A stretch of DNA of 64,000 bases, from contig JACEEZ010000430.1 in assembly GCA_016584305.1 (NCBI GenBank), positions 70,001-134,000 on the forward strand, read 5' to 3'. Below are positions 9,517-19,178 of the stretch, piece after piece. Numbering within the stretch: position 1 is the first letter of the stretch; each line of letters starts with the position of its first letter. The position numbers and the translations under genes were made by a program. This stretch comes from Chionoecetes opilio (Eukaryota; Arthropoda; Malacostraca; Decapoda; Majidae). Under the pieces are notes generated by a model. That model saw only the letters and a program-made list of their open reading frames with translations. It searched no databases and had not been told where the DNA came from.

Positions 9517-9749
9517 AAGGTTGTTCCAGATTTATTTCGAGGTTAGTATGGCGTGCACTGTTTTCTAAGTAATGAAACAACACTGAATTTAATTGCTAAG
9601 TTGATTGACATGAACGAATTGGTGTGTGCGTTACATCTCCGAAAATAATGATTGGTGTTAGAACAAGATATGCGTTTAGTAGCTATGTATCCAAACCTTT
9701 TCATAATTACCTAGGCTCATGTGTCGATATGTTTAACTATCTTCTGCGT

Positions 9750-9750
9750 C

Positions 9751-9796
<46 letters not shown>
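9750..9796. repeat. (GA)n microsatellite
   Basis: About 23 GA repeats with one AAAG interruption. A shorter CT tract near 9921-9942 on the same strand gives partial inverse complementarity across about 150 bases. Confidence 0.97.
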
Positions 9797-9798
<2 letters not shown>

Positions 9799-9924
9799 TC
9801 TGTTCGTTCGTTGTCCGACTGTCAAGAACAAGAAAACACATCATGATGAATACTATCAAATGTAAATGGACTGTACATCTACATTCATTTTAAAACTTAC
9901 AATAAAGAACGAACAGAATGCTCT

Positions 9925-10260
9925 CGCTCTCTCTCTCTCTCGCAGCGTCGCAAATCACCCAGCGTCGTCAGCGGCGGCGGTCTGATTTAATTCGCCAGTC
10001 CGAAGATCACGCCTGGCCGTCTGTTCACTCGAAAGCGATTCATTACATTTGTCTCTAATTCACGATGGTACTATTCAGTTATCCATTCAGCCGCTCATTA
10101 ATTGACTATGTATACGGCTCCAACCAGCTACTGGAAAAAGAAATGTAACTGCTGGTTTGTAATACTGAGGCAGCGGTGGTGGTGGTGTTGGCGACGCTTG
10201 CTGCACACACGTCCGCCACCCACTCTCTGAAACCTTGGCTCAATACGAAAGATAGAGCTC
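9925..10260. promoter_or_regulatory. CpG-rich stretch, possible promoter region
   Basis: Between the CT tract and 10260 CpG is locally frequent (CGCAGCGTCG, GTCAGCGGCGGCGG, GGCGACGC), unlike the AT-rich neighbourhood. It lies about 1 kb upstream of the plus-strand splice-bounded exons at 11120-11700, so it could be their promoter or first exon. No core promoter motif is firm. Confidence 0.3.
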
Positions 10261-11000
10261 TAATCGCTTAAAAAGTAGATTCCCTATGAAGAATACATGA
10301 TTTGAATGCTTATGACAATAATTTAGCCTTTGTAATTTGTTCTTCCCAAATTCTGGCCTTTCCTAATCATCGGTGGGGCCTGGAGGAGGCTAGGCAGGGA
10401 TAGCTCTGCGGCCTTTTGCATTGCGTCATTGCGCCGGTAACCCCTCTCGGCCTTACCCTGATTACCCTCCAGAGTACAGAGTTACCACCCACTTGTCATT
10501 GCACCATGCTAGCTAGGTTTTTATGTATTTGATAGATACGTACTATATCATTCTAGGTAGTAATATGTGCGTCAAGGTTAGAGGTGATCACATACTGCTA
10601 ACATTTGTGACTGAAAGGAGAAGAATACTATGTTAATGGAAGAGTTCTGGAGGGCCTGGTAGTTAAGGGGGGTCAAGTGGGGTAATGGGGGGAAGTGGGG
10701 GATCGGGGGGTATGTTAGCCGGACAAAGAGCTGCACTAGTGTCAGAATGTGTAGCGGTATGGCTTTCCACAGTCTCAATCTTTCGCATTTACACTCCTGG
10801 ATCATTATCTGAAACATCCCAGAATATTCGCACCGTTGCTAAACTTACCCAACATTATATACTAAGAGGAAAATAAGGTTCATATAGACTGTATGAGTAC
10901 AAAATGTGTCTAGTGATGCGAGTCAGGCGTGGATTCATACAGTGTTTCCGTATCGTTGTTGCTACGCTGGACGGGCGCTTGCAGGTTGGTAACAGTCAGA
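10261..11000. other. Unassigned DNA
   Basis: No coding or repeat family is recognised. A G-rich strand asymmetry occurs at 10664-10712 (runs of GGGG separated by 3-8 bases), which could form G-quadruplex structure on the plus strand. Confidence 0.4.
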
Positions 11001-11900
11001 AACAAGGTTGCGGCGGTAGGGAGTGGGCCTGCGTTGCGTGTGTGTGGCGGTCATTTAGGGTGCTTAAGTATAGAAAAATGACTCGCCGATATTAACCAGC
11101 GCCTTCTTCTCATCGCATTGGTAAGTTATGATTGATGTTTTGCCATACAATGTTATATTACTCAGTATTTGCCTGAATTATAACATATTAACGGCAAAAA
11201 TGTATGATGTTGTAACTGGCTTCTTTCCTAACCGGATTTCAATGATTGCTTTCAATAACTACATTACTTTTTGATAATCATAACCAATTGCAGTTACTTA
11301 AACGATATTTCTAACGTTTTTTTATGTTTTCCAGGTAAGTACCCAGTTACAGCACACCGTCTGGAGGGACAGCGCTGGAGCCACACTGCGTACAAGCTAA
11401 GCGTTAAGGTAAATGAAAATTACGGTTTTCTAGGCGACGTTAGGGCGATAGGGTGCTAGGATACTAACTAACCCTCATTTGTCTTCCAGGTACATACACG
11501 CTAATATTTTATTCCACAGCTACTGGCTACTTTGTCGTAACGTATGGTCGCGGTTTCTTTTGCCAATGCGAGGAAGGAAATTTCTATAGAAGGCGGCAAT
11601 CTTGGTAAGTGTTTGTTTTTTCTCTGATTATGATTTGAAATAATCCAAGATGACTAATCTGTCTTAATCTAATATATTTGTTAATGTTTCAGAATTCAAT
11701 GGCAAGTATACTGTCGGAATACAAAGACGGTACTGAAACTTGCCTAATGGAAAAGAAAGAAAAAGAAGCTAACTAATGAATGAAGAAAAAAAAGCTTAAA
11801 AAATGAAGCAACACAAGCAGCAATAATTAAGATATTCCAAAGACATCATAAAAGCAAAAAAAGAAATATCACAACAAGCCTGCCAATATTAAAGGTACGT
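11000..11900 (+). ncRNA. Candidate spliced transcript with no clear coding frame
   Basis: Splice-consensus boundaries line up on the plus strand. An exon ends at 11120 (CGCATTG then GTAAGTTATG). The next is 11335-11408 (TTTTATGTTTTCCAG before, GTAAATGA after), then 11490-11604 (TTTGTCTTCCAG before, GTAAGTGT after), then one starts at 11693 (TTAATGTTTCAG). None of the segments has a convincing protein frame; the last is A-rich and ends near a run of AAAGAAAAAGAAG. The exon at 11335 itself begins GTAAGTACC, so the acceptor is immediately followed by a donor consensus. This fits a long non-coding RNA or untranslated exons of a gene further downstream. No RNA evidence is available. Confidence 0.35.
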
Positions 11901-11944
11901 CAAGGTATTCTCTTAGTCTTCATTGTGTGTGCCTTCAATCGGCG

Positions 11945-12365
11945 TTCAGGTAAAAGGTAAATAATTTTTTCTTCCCAAGGTAATTTTTTTCTCTTACACG
12001 AATAACCTTTTTTCTTACAGGAATATCCTTTTTTCTTTCAGTAATAACCTTTTTTCTTTCAGTAATAACCTTTTTTCTTACAGGAATAACCTTTTTTCTT
12101 TTAGTAATAACCTTTTTTCTTTCAGTAATAACCTTTTTTCTTTCAGTAATAACCTTTTTTCTTTCAGGCAAATAATATTTTTTTTCTTTCAAGAAAATAA
12201 CCTTTTTCCGTTTTTCTTACAGAAAAATAACCTTTTCTTTTTTCTTTCAGGAAAATAAGTTTTTCTCTTTTTCTTTCAGTAATAACCTTTTTTTCTCTTT
12301 TCTCTTTCAGGAATAACCTTTTTAATCTTACTTTATTTTTTTTTCTTACAGGAATAACTTTTTTT
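11945..12365. repeat. 21-bp minisatellite of splice-acceptor-like units
   Basis: About 14 tandem units of 21-30 bases with the consensus CTTTTTTCTTTCAGTAATAAC. Each is a polypyrimidine run followed by CAG or TAG, then a short AATAAC spacer. Because 21 is a multiple of three, the minus strand reads as a Lys-Lys-Val-Ile-Thr-Glu-Arg repeat, which I do not regard as a gene. The array begins about 250 bases after the last candidate exon of the plus-strand transcript. Confidence 0.9.
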
Positions 12366-12429
12366 AAACTTAATCTTTTATTAGATATATACTGCCAATT
12401 CATGATTTTTTTTAAAATGCAAAACCAGG

Positions 12430-12975
12430 CCACAATGAGCAGCTGGCAACTGTGACACCCCCCCCCTCGAGGGGCTAATACTCACTGCGGTGAGGGGGAC
12501 CTGGAGCCTTGCTAATAAGAAAAAATAGTACTATGATTACAGGAAACTAACATCTTAAGTATTTAATAAAATCGTGACTATATGCGTAAATTTTCTACAA
12601 TTCTTCCCTAAAGACTGAGTAGGCTACAGTGTGTATTTTGTACTTTTTCAGCAACCACTAATAGGGTTCATGAAGCTACATTCCTAGAATTCACAAAGAA
12701 TAGACTTGTTGAGTTTGTAAAGGAAATTTTGTCCATAAAAATATTTTTGTCTAGTAACGTGTGAATGTGTAGGCTGACGTAGCGACATATTTGTCGTCAT
12801 CGACAAGTTTGACGGAAATACTTTGGAACTCATCCTTCCGGCTTTGACTGAAATGAACTACCGCACTGTATTGTATGCTTATTGTACTTCACATCTGTAA
12901 AGGTTCCAGCGTGCGCTCAGCCTTGGTTAACCCACACGGCCGCTATGAAATATGAGGTGCCTCAAAAAATTCTAA
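12430..12975. other. Unassigned DNA
   Basis: No coding frame, repeat family or RNA gene is recognisable in this stretch. Confidence 0.4.
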
Positions 12976-13277
12976 GTCCAGTTAGGTTAGGTTAGGTTAG
13001 GTATACTTTGTGGTTAAGGTTAGGTTAGGTTAGGTTAGGTATACTTTGTGGTTAAGGTTAGGTTAGGTTAGGTATACTTTGTGGTTAAGGTTAGGTTAGG
13101 TTAGGTATACTTTGTGGTTAAGGTTAGGTATACTTTGTGGTTAAGGTTAGTTTAGGTTAGGTATACTTTGTGGTTAGGTTAGGTTAGGTATACTTTGTGG
13201 TTAAGGTTAGGTATACTTTGTGGTTAAGGTAAGGTTAGGTTAGGTATACTTTGTGGTTAAGGTTAGGTTAGGTTAGA
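12976..13277. repeat. Interstitial telomere-like (TTAGG)n array with spacer
   Basis: Blocks of 1-4 TTAGG units alternate at least eight times with the fixed spacer TATACTTTGTGGTTAAGG. TTAGG is the ancestral arthropod telomeric repeat. The regular spacer shows that the array grew as a higher-order tandem repeat, so it is not a degraded chromosome end. Confidence 0.92.
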
Positions 13278-13584
13278 TTTTTACATATAGTGACTTTGAT
13301 GATTTTTTGGGGAGCCATAAATCACTTATATTTGCTTCCTCCACCCAAAAACCCCGTATTTCCGCCAGTTCCCCAGGCTTGTTGGCTATAGGGGGAAGAA
13401 AAAAAAGATAGGGGTGAAGGACTTCTTCCAAAGTTTTACCAGTTTGACATAAGAGAGATACTAACGTTTGGGAGACTCTCCTCCCCAACAGTGCTTTCTC
13501 CAAGCTCCCATGGAGCATCGCCTCCACCTCTGAAAAGTGCTGAGTCACATTTTCAGTGGGTATGGAGAGCCCCCCAAATTCATT
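13278..13584. other. Unassigned DNA left of the Mutator-like element
   Basis: A minus-strand open frame of 91 codons (13273-13548) contains VEAMLHGSLEKALLGRR, but no family is recognised. The last eight bases (13577-13584, AATTCATT) are the left target duplication of the following element. Confidence 0.35.
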
Positions 13585-13857
13585 GGTGTCAGGAAGGTTC
13601 GACGGAATGCGTTTTCGACGACACCGTCGAAACCTCCAACATAGTGCATCGTCGAACCTTCCAAGTCATTGCCGTCGAACCCTCTCATTCATTCCCTTCA
13701 TAATATAAGACACTTACAAATGAAATTGACTGACATGTATACGTATTATATACATAGGAATATAAGGATAATGACCGAGGGTGTTCAGTCTGATTTAAAA
13801 TTCCGTTCATAATAATTTTTTGACCTTTCATCATGCGCAATTTAACTTATCGTTATT

Positions 13858-14067
13858 AACGCAGCTCTGATAATAGGACAGCTCTGATAATAGGACAGCT
13901 CTGATAATAGGACAGCTCTGATTATAATAGGACAGCTCTGATAATCGGACAGCTCTGATAATAGGACAGCTCTGATAATAGGACAGCTCTGATAATAGGA
14001 CAGCTCTGATAATAAGACAGCTCTGATAATAGGACAGCTCTGATAATAGGACAGCTCTGATAATAGG
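13858..14067. repeat. 17-bp minisatellite
   Basis: About 12 tandem copies of GACAGCTCTGATAATAG with single-base variants (one unit GATTATAATAG, one AATAAG). It lies between the left TIR and the transposase gene of the Mutator-like element. Confidence 0.95.
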
Positions 14068-14440
14068 CAATAACGGAACAAGTTATCATAATCATTATTT
14101 GAGGAAAATAAACTGCAATTACGACTCCGACTCGACTCCTGGAAATTTTAAGGTGTCGACTCCGATTCTGTCTCCGTACTCCCCTTCCCTCTTTTTTGTA
14201 TTACTGCTTACCACATTACTTACATTTTCAATTTCATTAGTGTATATACTATCGTAAATGAATATAATTGATTATTGAAATTCAAATAATTTATCATTCT
14301 AAATTCATTGTTTTAATGATAATTAACCCGGGGAGTTGAGTCGGAAATTTTAAGGTTGCGACTCTTTGACTCTAGACACGTTTCAAGAAGTGTTTCCTTG
14401 AAACATCAACCCATGTCAACCACCACAACTGTTCAGCTTC

Positions 14441-16315
14441 TTGCCAAGGATGGACACTGAATTTCCCTGCCTTTCTTGCCAGCAAGAGGTTCGGCCTCTT
14501 CAACAGACCATTACGTGTGATGGCTGCAACAAGTGGCAACACAGAACTTGTGGAACCAACATCTCCCAAGCCCAGTACAGGAAGGCCGTCCGTGAGGGTA
14601 CTTACATCAAGTGGTCCTGTCAGCAGTGCTCAACACTAAATACACCACCACGACCACTCACCACTCCACGACCTCACTCAGCTATCTCCACCAACCCCTT
14701 CACACTTTCCGACACTTTTGTGTCGACAGCGACAGCGACTCTTCTCATCAAGTTCTCCAGATGTGGCACACCTCCCTAACACCTCTGCTGTCTCGTTCAT
14801 TGATCCCCAAGTGTGTGAAGAGTCCGACCTAGAAACCACCCTACCTGCTCCTGACACCGAGGTTGACACGCAAGACATTTCAGACGAAGAACCAGTCCAG
14901 TTTGTTGTGGTTCCCAAAGGTTCTAAACGTGGTGGTGATCTTTTAGTAGAAATGAGATACATTTACCAGAGGGACGGAAAACCTACACTAAAAGGACGAC
15001 AACGCTAGAGATGCACCGCAAGAAATGAGACTGTGACGTGTCTTGGTTCAGTGACCCAAACTGAAGGAGGAGTGACCTTCATACGAGGAGCACAGCCACA
15101 CAAGTGCACGCCAAGTGACTGTGCCCTGCCTGCTGTCCAGATAAAGGCATACCTACGTGCAGAAGGGATGGCACGTCCGTTTATTTCTGGATCAACAATC
15201 GTGAAAGAGGCCTTGAATAAATATCTCCCAACTGATGCCCCTTGCGCTTCCCTGTCATCGGTGTCAGCCATGGTTCGCTCGACCAACCTCTATAGCAGAA
15301 GAGGCGACCAAAACATCCAAAGAGCTTAGATTTCGACTGGGTTGAGGAAGCAGTGCCACCTCATTTCATGCAGGACGATATCCGTGTGGGGTCAGCTCGG
15401 CATGTTATTTTCTGCACAAGTTTCATGCTCACCCTCCTCTCAGCAGCAAAAACTTGGTACGTGGATGGTACATTTAAAACAGTGCAGAAACCGTTTTATC
15501 AGCTCTGGAGCATCCATAGTTTTCTAAAGCATAATGAAGGCATTAAACAGGTTCCACTTGTGATAGTGCTTATGTCTCGGCGTTCCAAGGCCGATTACAG
15601 AGCAGTCTTGGGATGCATTAAGTCGTTGCTACCAAATACATGCTTAGGTTCAGTTGTGATGGACTTCGAGACAGCTGTCTGGAGCGCTTTCCGTGAAATT
15701 TTCCCCTTAGCAACGTTACGTGGATGTAATTTCCATTGGACCCAATCAATATGGAAAAAATTCAAGGAACATGGTCTTCATCGCATGTACTACCAAAAGT
15801 CAGTCACGTAAGTTTCTACGAGAGCTGATGTCACTACCATTTTTACCTCCACAGCAAATATCTGCCACCTTCCAGGAATTCCAGGACCTCATAGACCCTT
15901 CAAATCATCAGGGGTTTCACCATCTCCTTGAGTATATGAGTCCACGTGGATATCGACGAACACTTTTCCACCGTCCTCTTGGAGCATCTATGGTCAGGCA
16001 GTTAGAAGGAATAATGATGTAGAAGGCTGGCATTCTGGACTTAACAAGCTGTGCTCAAAGGCAGGGAATGATAACCATAACATCAATGTCTACGAGCTGA
16101 TGGAAGTCCTCTATCGGGAATCTCGTCAGGTTGCCACTACGCACCAGCTAGTTTCGGAAGAAAAACTTCAACGATACCAGCGAAAGAATTTTAGAGAATA
16201 TCAGGGCAAAATCTTTGACATATGGGCGTCATACAAGAATAAATTTATTACTCCCACCCAGGTTCTTCAGCTTGTATCAGCCCTGCATAATTCATACGAA
16301 CATGATGAAGACTAA
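14441..16315 (+). pseudogene. MULE transposase with N-terminal PHD-like and FLYWCH-like fingers
   Basis: From the ATG at 14441 (or 14450) the frame gives FPCLSCQQEV, TITCDGCNKWQHRTC and WSCQQC, a PHD-like Cys/His zinc finger. After a frameshift near 14760, an acidic linker leads to YIYQRDGKPTLKGRQ, where an in-frame TAG (15006-15008) replaces the conserved Trp position, then CTARNETVTC and QPHKC, a FLYWCH-type zinc finger. The transposase core follows a further shift near 15325: TWYVDGTFKTVQKPFYQL (first catalytic Asp), VVMDFETAVWSAF (second Asp), RGCNFHWTQ, then after two more shifts EGWHSGLNKL. The stop is at 16313-16315. At least five lesions are present. It would cut and paste its own 13585-17094 element. 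The family call is firm. Confidence 0.82.
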
Positions 16316-17010
16316 TATATCTTTTTAACTTCCATGAATACAATTTTAATAATGTCATATATGAACGTACCTACACACATTCATCTTTTTGACTTATGAA
16401 TATTTTTTTAATAATGTCATTTATGTATATACATGCATCCTTTAAACTTTTAATGAATACATTTTGAATTTCATATAAATTATGTACACATTAATATTTT
16501 TTACTTTTTTGAATGAATTTTTTATAATATCATATCCATACATGTTTTTATCAGATAGTTCATTGATAATTTTTCAACAATGAAATTTATAAGAAATAAA
16601 ATTCTTATTGACACACAAGTTGTGGAAATAATCTGTTTGTCTGTTTTAATTTCTATAGAATTAAAATCAATCTTATGGCACGACTCCTCCTGTGCTGAAG
16701 GATGATGATGAGGACAATCGATCATTAATAGAGTAAATAAATAAATGAATAAATAAATAATGTCTCAGGATTCCCAAGTTTCCCCACAAACGGAGGTGCC
16801 GTTTTCTGTAGTCTAACTGTTACCATCAGGAGGGAACTACTTTAGCCTGAGGATGAAGCCGCACACACAGTACTGTTGTTCATTGTTTATTAGTCTTTAT
16901 CGCTATTTGATTTTATTAAATACAAGATTAATGATAGGCAAGCTAAGTTTGATAGGTGTTACCACGTTAGGGTGGGATACTCTATGATAGACATACGTAT
17001 AGACATATTG
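16316..17010. other. AT-rich 3' flank of the transposase inside the Mutator-like element
   Basis: No coding sequence is recognised. Degenerate tandem blocks of about 60 bases (TGAATA...TTTTTAATAATGTCAT...TACACAC) occur four times at 16330-16540, and an AAAT/AATA microsatellite lies at 16733-16760. Confidence 0.5.
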
Positions 17011-17361
17011 GAAGTTTCGACGGAGTTTGACGGTATCGTCGAAACTTCCATTTTTTACCGTCGAAAGTGCATTCCGTCGAAACTTCCTGTAATCAATTCA
17101 TTTACTTTACATTTACTTTCAGCTTTAAAAAAACAAAACAATTTACTGCTGCTATCTAACTGATGACTTACATCTAACAAATACTCCCTGCAATTTGGAC
17201 AATCATGAGTTTTCAAAAATCTGTTGCATGTCCAACCAACTATATACACAAGAGCATTCACTTCAGCAAGTGGCAAGCTGGCTACCACTGTATCTTCAGA
17301 TTCAGAGTCAGAATCTGAAGTAGTGGTTAAGGGGTCATCTGATTCCCAGTTTGATATTAGG

Positions 17362-18756
17362 TCAAGGAACGTGAGTCGTCTGCCTCAGAATTACTACAAG
17401 AGGGAACTGAAAAAAGGTCATGGGTCATTATTGATTTTAACCCCTTCATGAAATGATAGACACTGGGATGATCACAGTTCCCGAATCTAATCCTCAATTT
17501 GGCAAACAGATTTTCAAGGCAATCCTGATTGAGTCTGCGGGTAAGTAGGTAATTTACTTTAAAGCTCTGGAGATCTTGCCAAAGAGCTTTGAGCTTTGCT
17601 AAGTTAATGAGTTAATGAGCCATCCATCTATACAGTGAATGTGTACACGAGGTGGAGCAACCCCTTCCCATGACTTTGTATATATTGTTATACTAGTAAT
17701 GAATTCCATATGACAAGATTTTGAACTAAACCCACCTCGAACATTTTTGAAATGAAAAGCAAGTGAACTATTAAAGCAATCAAATAGTCTGTCCACCTCA
17801 TATACAAATTCTGCTGTATGGATAGCTTCCTGTGGCAGCAAGCCTGCAATGGAATGCGTGTAAATGCCTGCTGCGACAGTACGGCTCATTACTTGAGCAG
17901 CTAGACTCGCCCTCATTTTTGAAAAGCCTTCATCACACATATGCTTATTTGTTAATGTAAGTGCAAGTCTAATCTTCTGCTCATGATCTTTAAAAAAAAA
18001 GTTCTTCACATGGTCCCATGAAATGATATTCCCCCAACTTTAATGTTATATTGCAAAATAGTGTTCCTGAGGCTTTTCAAAAGATAAGGTGAGTCATAAA
18101 AATAATGTACCCGTAACTTTACTTATGGCCATTTCATATAATTCCCTTAATCTGCAAGTGTTAATCCCTCCCGAATAAAAGAAATATCCTAAAACCATTT
18201 TCCATTTTTGTACCTTTAACCATGAACACAAAGTGCATGGTTTGCTGGTTTGAAACTGTTGCCATGTTCACCAAAATCCTCCCTACCAGTAATTGAATCA
18301 GAGGCAAGGTCAAAATGAAGAGATTCTTTGATACTCATTGCATCAAATACAATGCCACAAAGAGTCTCTTCCTTTGGCATTGCCTCTGCTTTCTTTTTCA
18401 GGATTGCAAGAGTTTGTTTGTTCCAGCCAACATTTAAAATTTTTTTCTTAACCATGAATGCAATGTTGAAACTGAAGGAAGCATGAATATTGAACAAAGA
18501 TATCTATAAGTTTTTGGGCTGTGGTGATATACCACTAGAGCAAACCTCCTCTCCTGTACCCCAAACCTTCTACCATTCTTGCTGGTGACGGCATTTGATA
18601 TCTGTCCTTTAAAAAAATCAAACTCCTTCGGGGGAAGAAAATTGGCAGCCCTCGCTATCAGCTGTTGTAGTGTTCTCACAGCCTCCCTCTCCATATGCTG
18701 TAGTCGCCTACGCTGCCTGTAGATGGTGTTCCACAGGAGCCTTATTATTGGTGTCC
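17362..18756 (-). pseudogene. P-element/THAP9-type transposase, C-terminal exons
   Basis: Exon A starts after an acceptor (CATATTCTCAG ending at 18757) and runs to a donor at 18213. It contains RRFALVVYHHSPKTYRYL, MLPSVSTLHSWLR, then after a homopolymer shift ILNVGWNKQTL, GIVFDAMSIKESLHFD, EDFGEHG and NHAL. Exon B (about 18040-17362) contains SWDHVKNFF, KIRLALTLTNKHM, SKMRASLAAQVMSRTVAAGI, TAEFVYEVDRLFDCFNS and, after a shift near 17605, YLLTRRLNQDCLENLFAKLR. These are the RNase-H-like, insertion and C-terminal blocks of P-element transposases and vertebrate THAP9. At least three frameshifts are present. The THAP DNA-binding domain should lie upstream, i.e. above 18756, where a gypsy element begins at 19093. 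Source could be a P-like transposon or a domesticated THAP9-like gene. Confidence 0.78.
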
Positions 18757-19178
18757 CTGAGAATATGGAAAGTGTTACACATTGTTTGCATAAGTATAAC
18801 TTAGTAACATAATTATGTACTATAAATGTATATGGAAGATTTTGTATGGCTAGTAATGGAAAAGGGTGGTGAATGGTGAGGGTGCGGAGGGGGTGGTGGT
18901 GGTGAGCACAGAACACCGAGATGGTTTTGGACACCTGGAAAGAATGGGTGAGAGTGAGATGACAAAAGGATATACATGTGTAGAATATATGCCGTTAGTG
19001 TGAGAGGATGACCCCCTGATAAATGGGAGGATAGTGTTGGAGTATTTGAGAAAGAGAAAGGATGCAAGAGTGAGACAACTAGTAGATGTATGTGTAACGC
19101 AAGAAAATGGGTTAATCCTGTGACTCACGATTGACGAAAAGTTTACATTGAGTGGTGAGAGTAAAGTAATACATATAT

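Larger units (their letters stand above)
13585..17094 (+). mobile_element. Complete Mutator-like element (TIRs and 8-bp target duplication)
   Basis: The left terminus GGTGTCAGGAAGGTTCGACG and the inverse of the right terminus (GATTACAGGAAGTTTCGACG) match, and similarity continues for roughly 80 bases with several internal TTCGACG/CGTCGAA sub-repeats. AATTCATT lies immediately outside both ends (13577-13584 and 17095-17102), an 8-bp duplication within the 8-11 bp range known for MULEs. The interior encodes a FLYWCH-like/MULE transposase (14441-16315). A minisatellite (13858-14067) and a small inverted GACTCC-rich repeat (14125-14375) lie upstream of the gene. The transposase is frameshifted, so this copy is probably inactive, although its ends are well kept. 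Confidence 0.85.

Noticed and set aside
9624..9893. Plus-strand 89-codon frame with Arg-Glu repeats
   Set aside because: The Arg-Glu run is the (GA)n microsatellite; the flanks show no domain.
11935..12433. Minus-strand protein of KKVITER repeats
   Set aside because: The 21-bp unit keeps a frame open by arithmetic alone; no start context, splice sites or flanking domain supports a gene.
12976..13277. A true chromosome end
   Set aside because: The array is short, interrupted by a fixed spacer, and flanked on both sides by ordinary sequence.
13831..14081. Minus-strand repetitive frames (ELSYYQSC-type)
   Set aside because: They are products of the 17-bp minisatellite; several frames are equally open.
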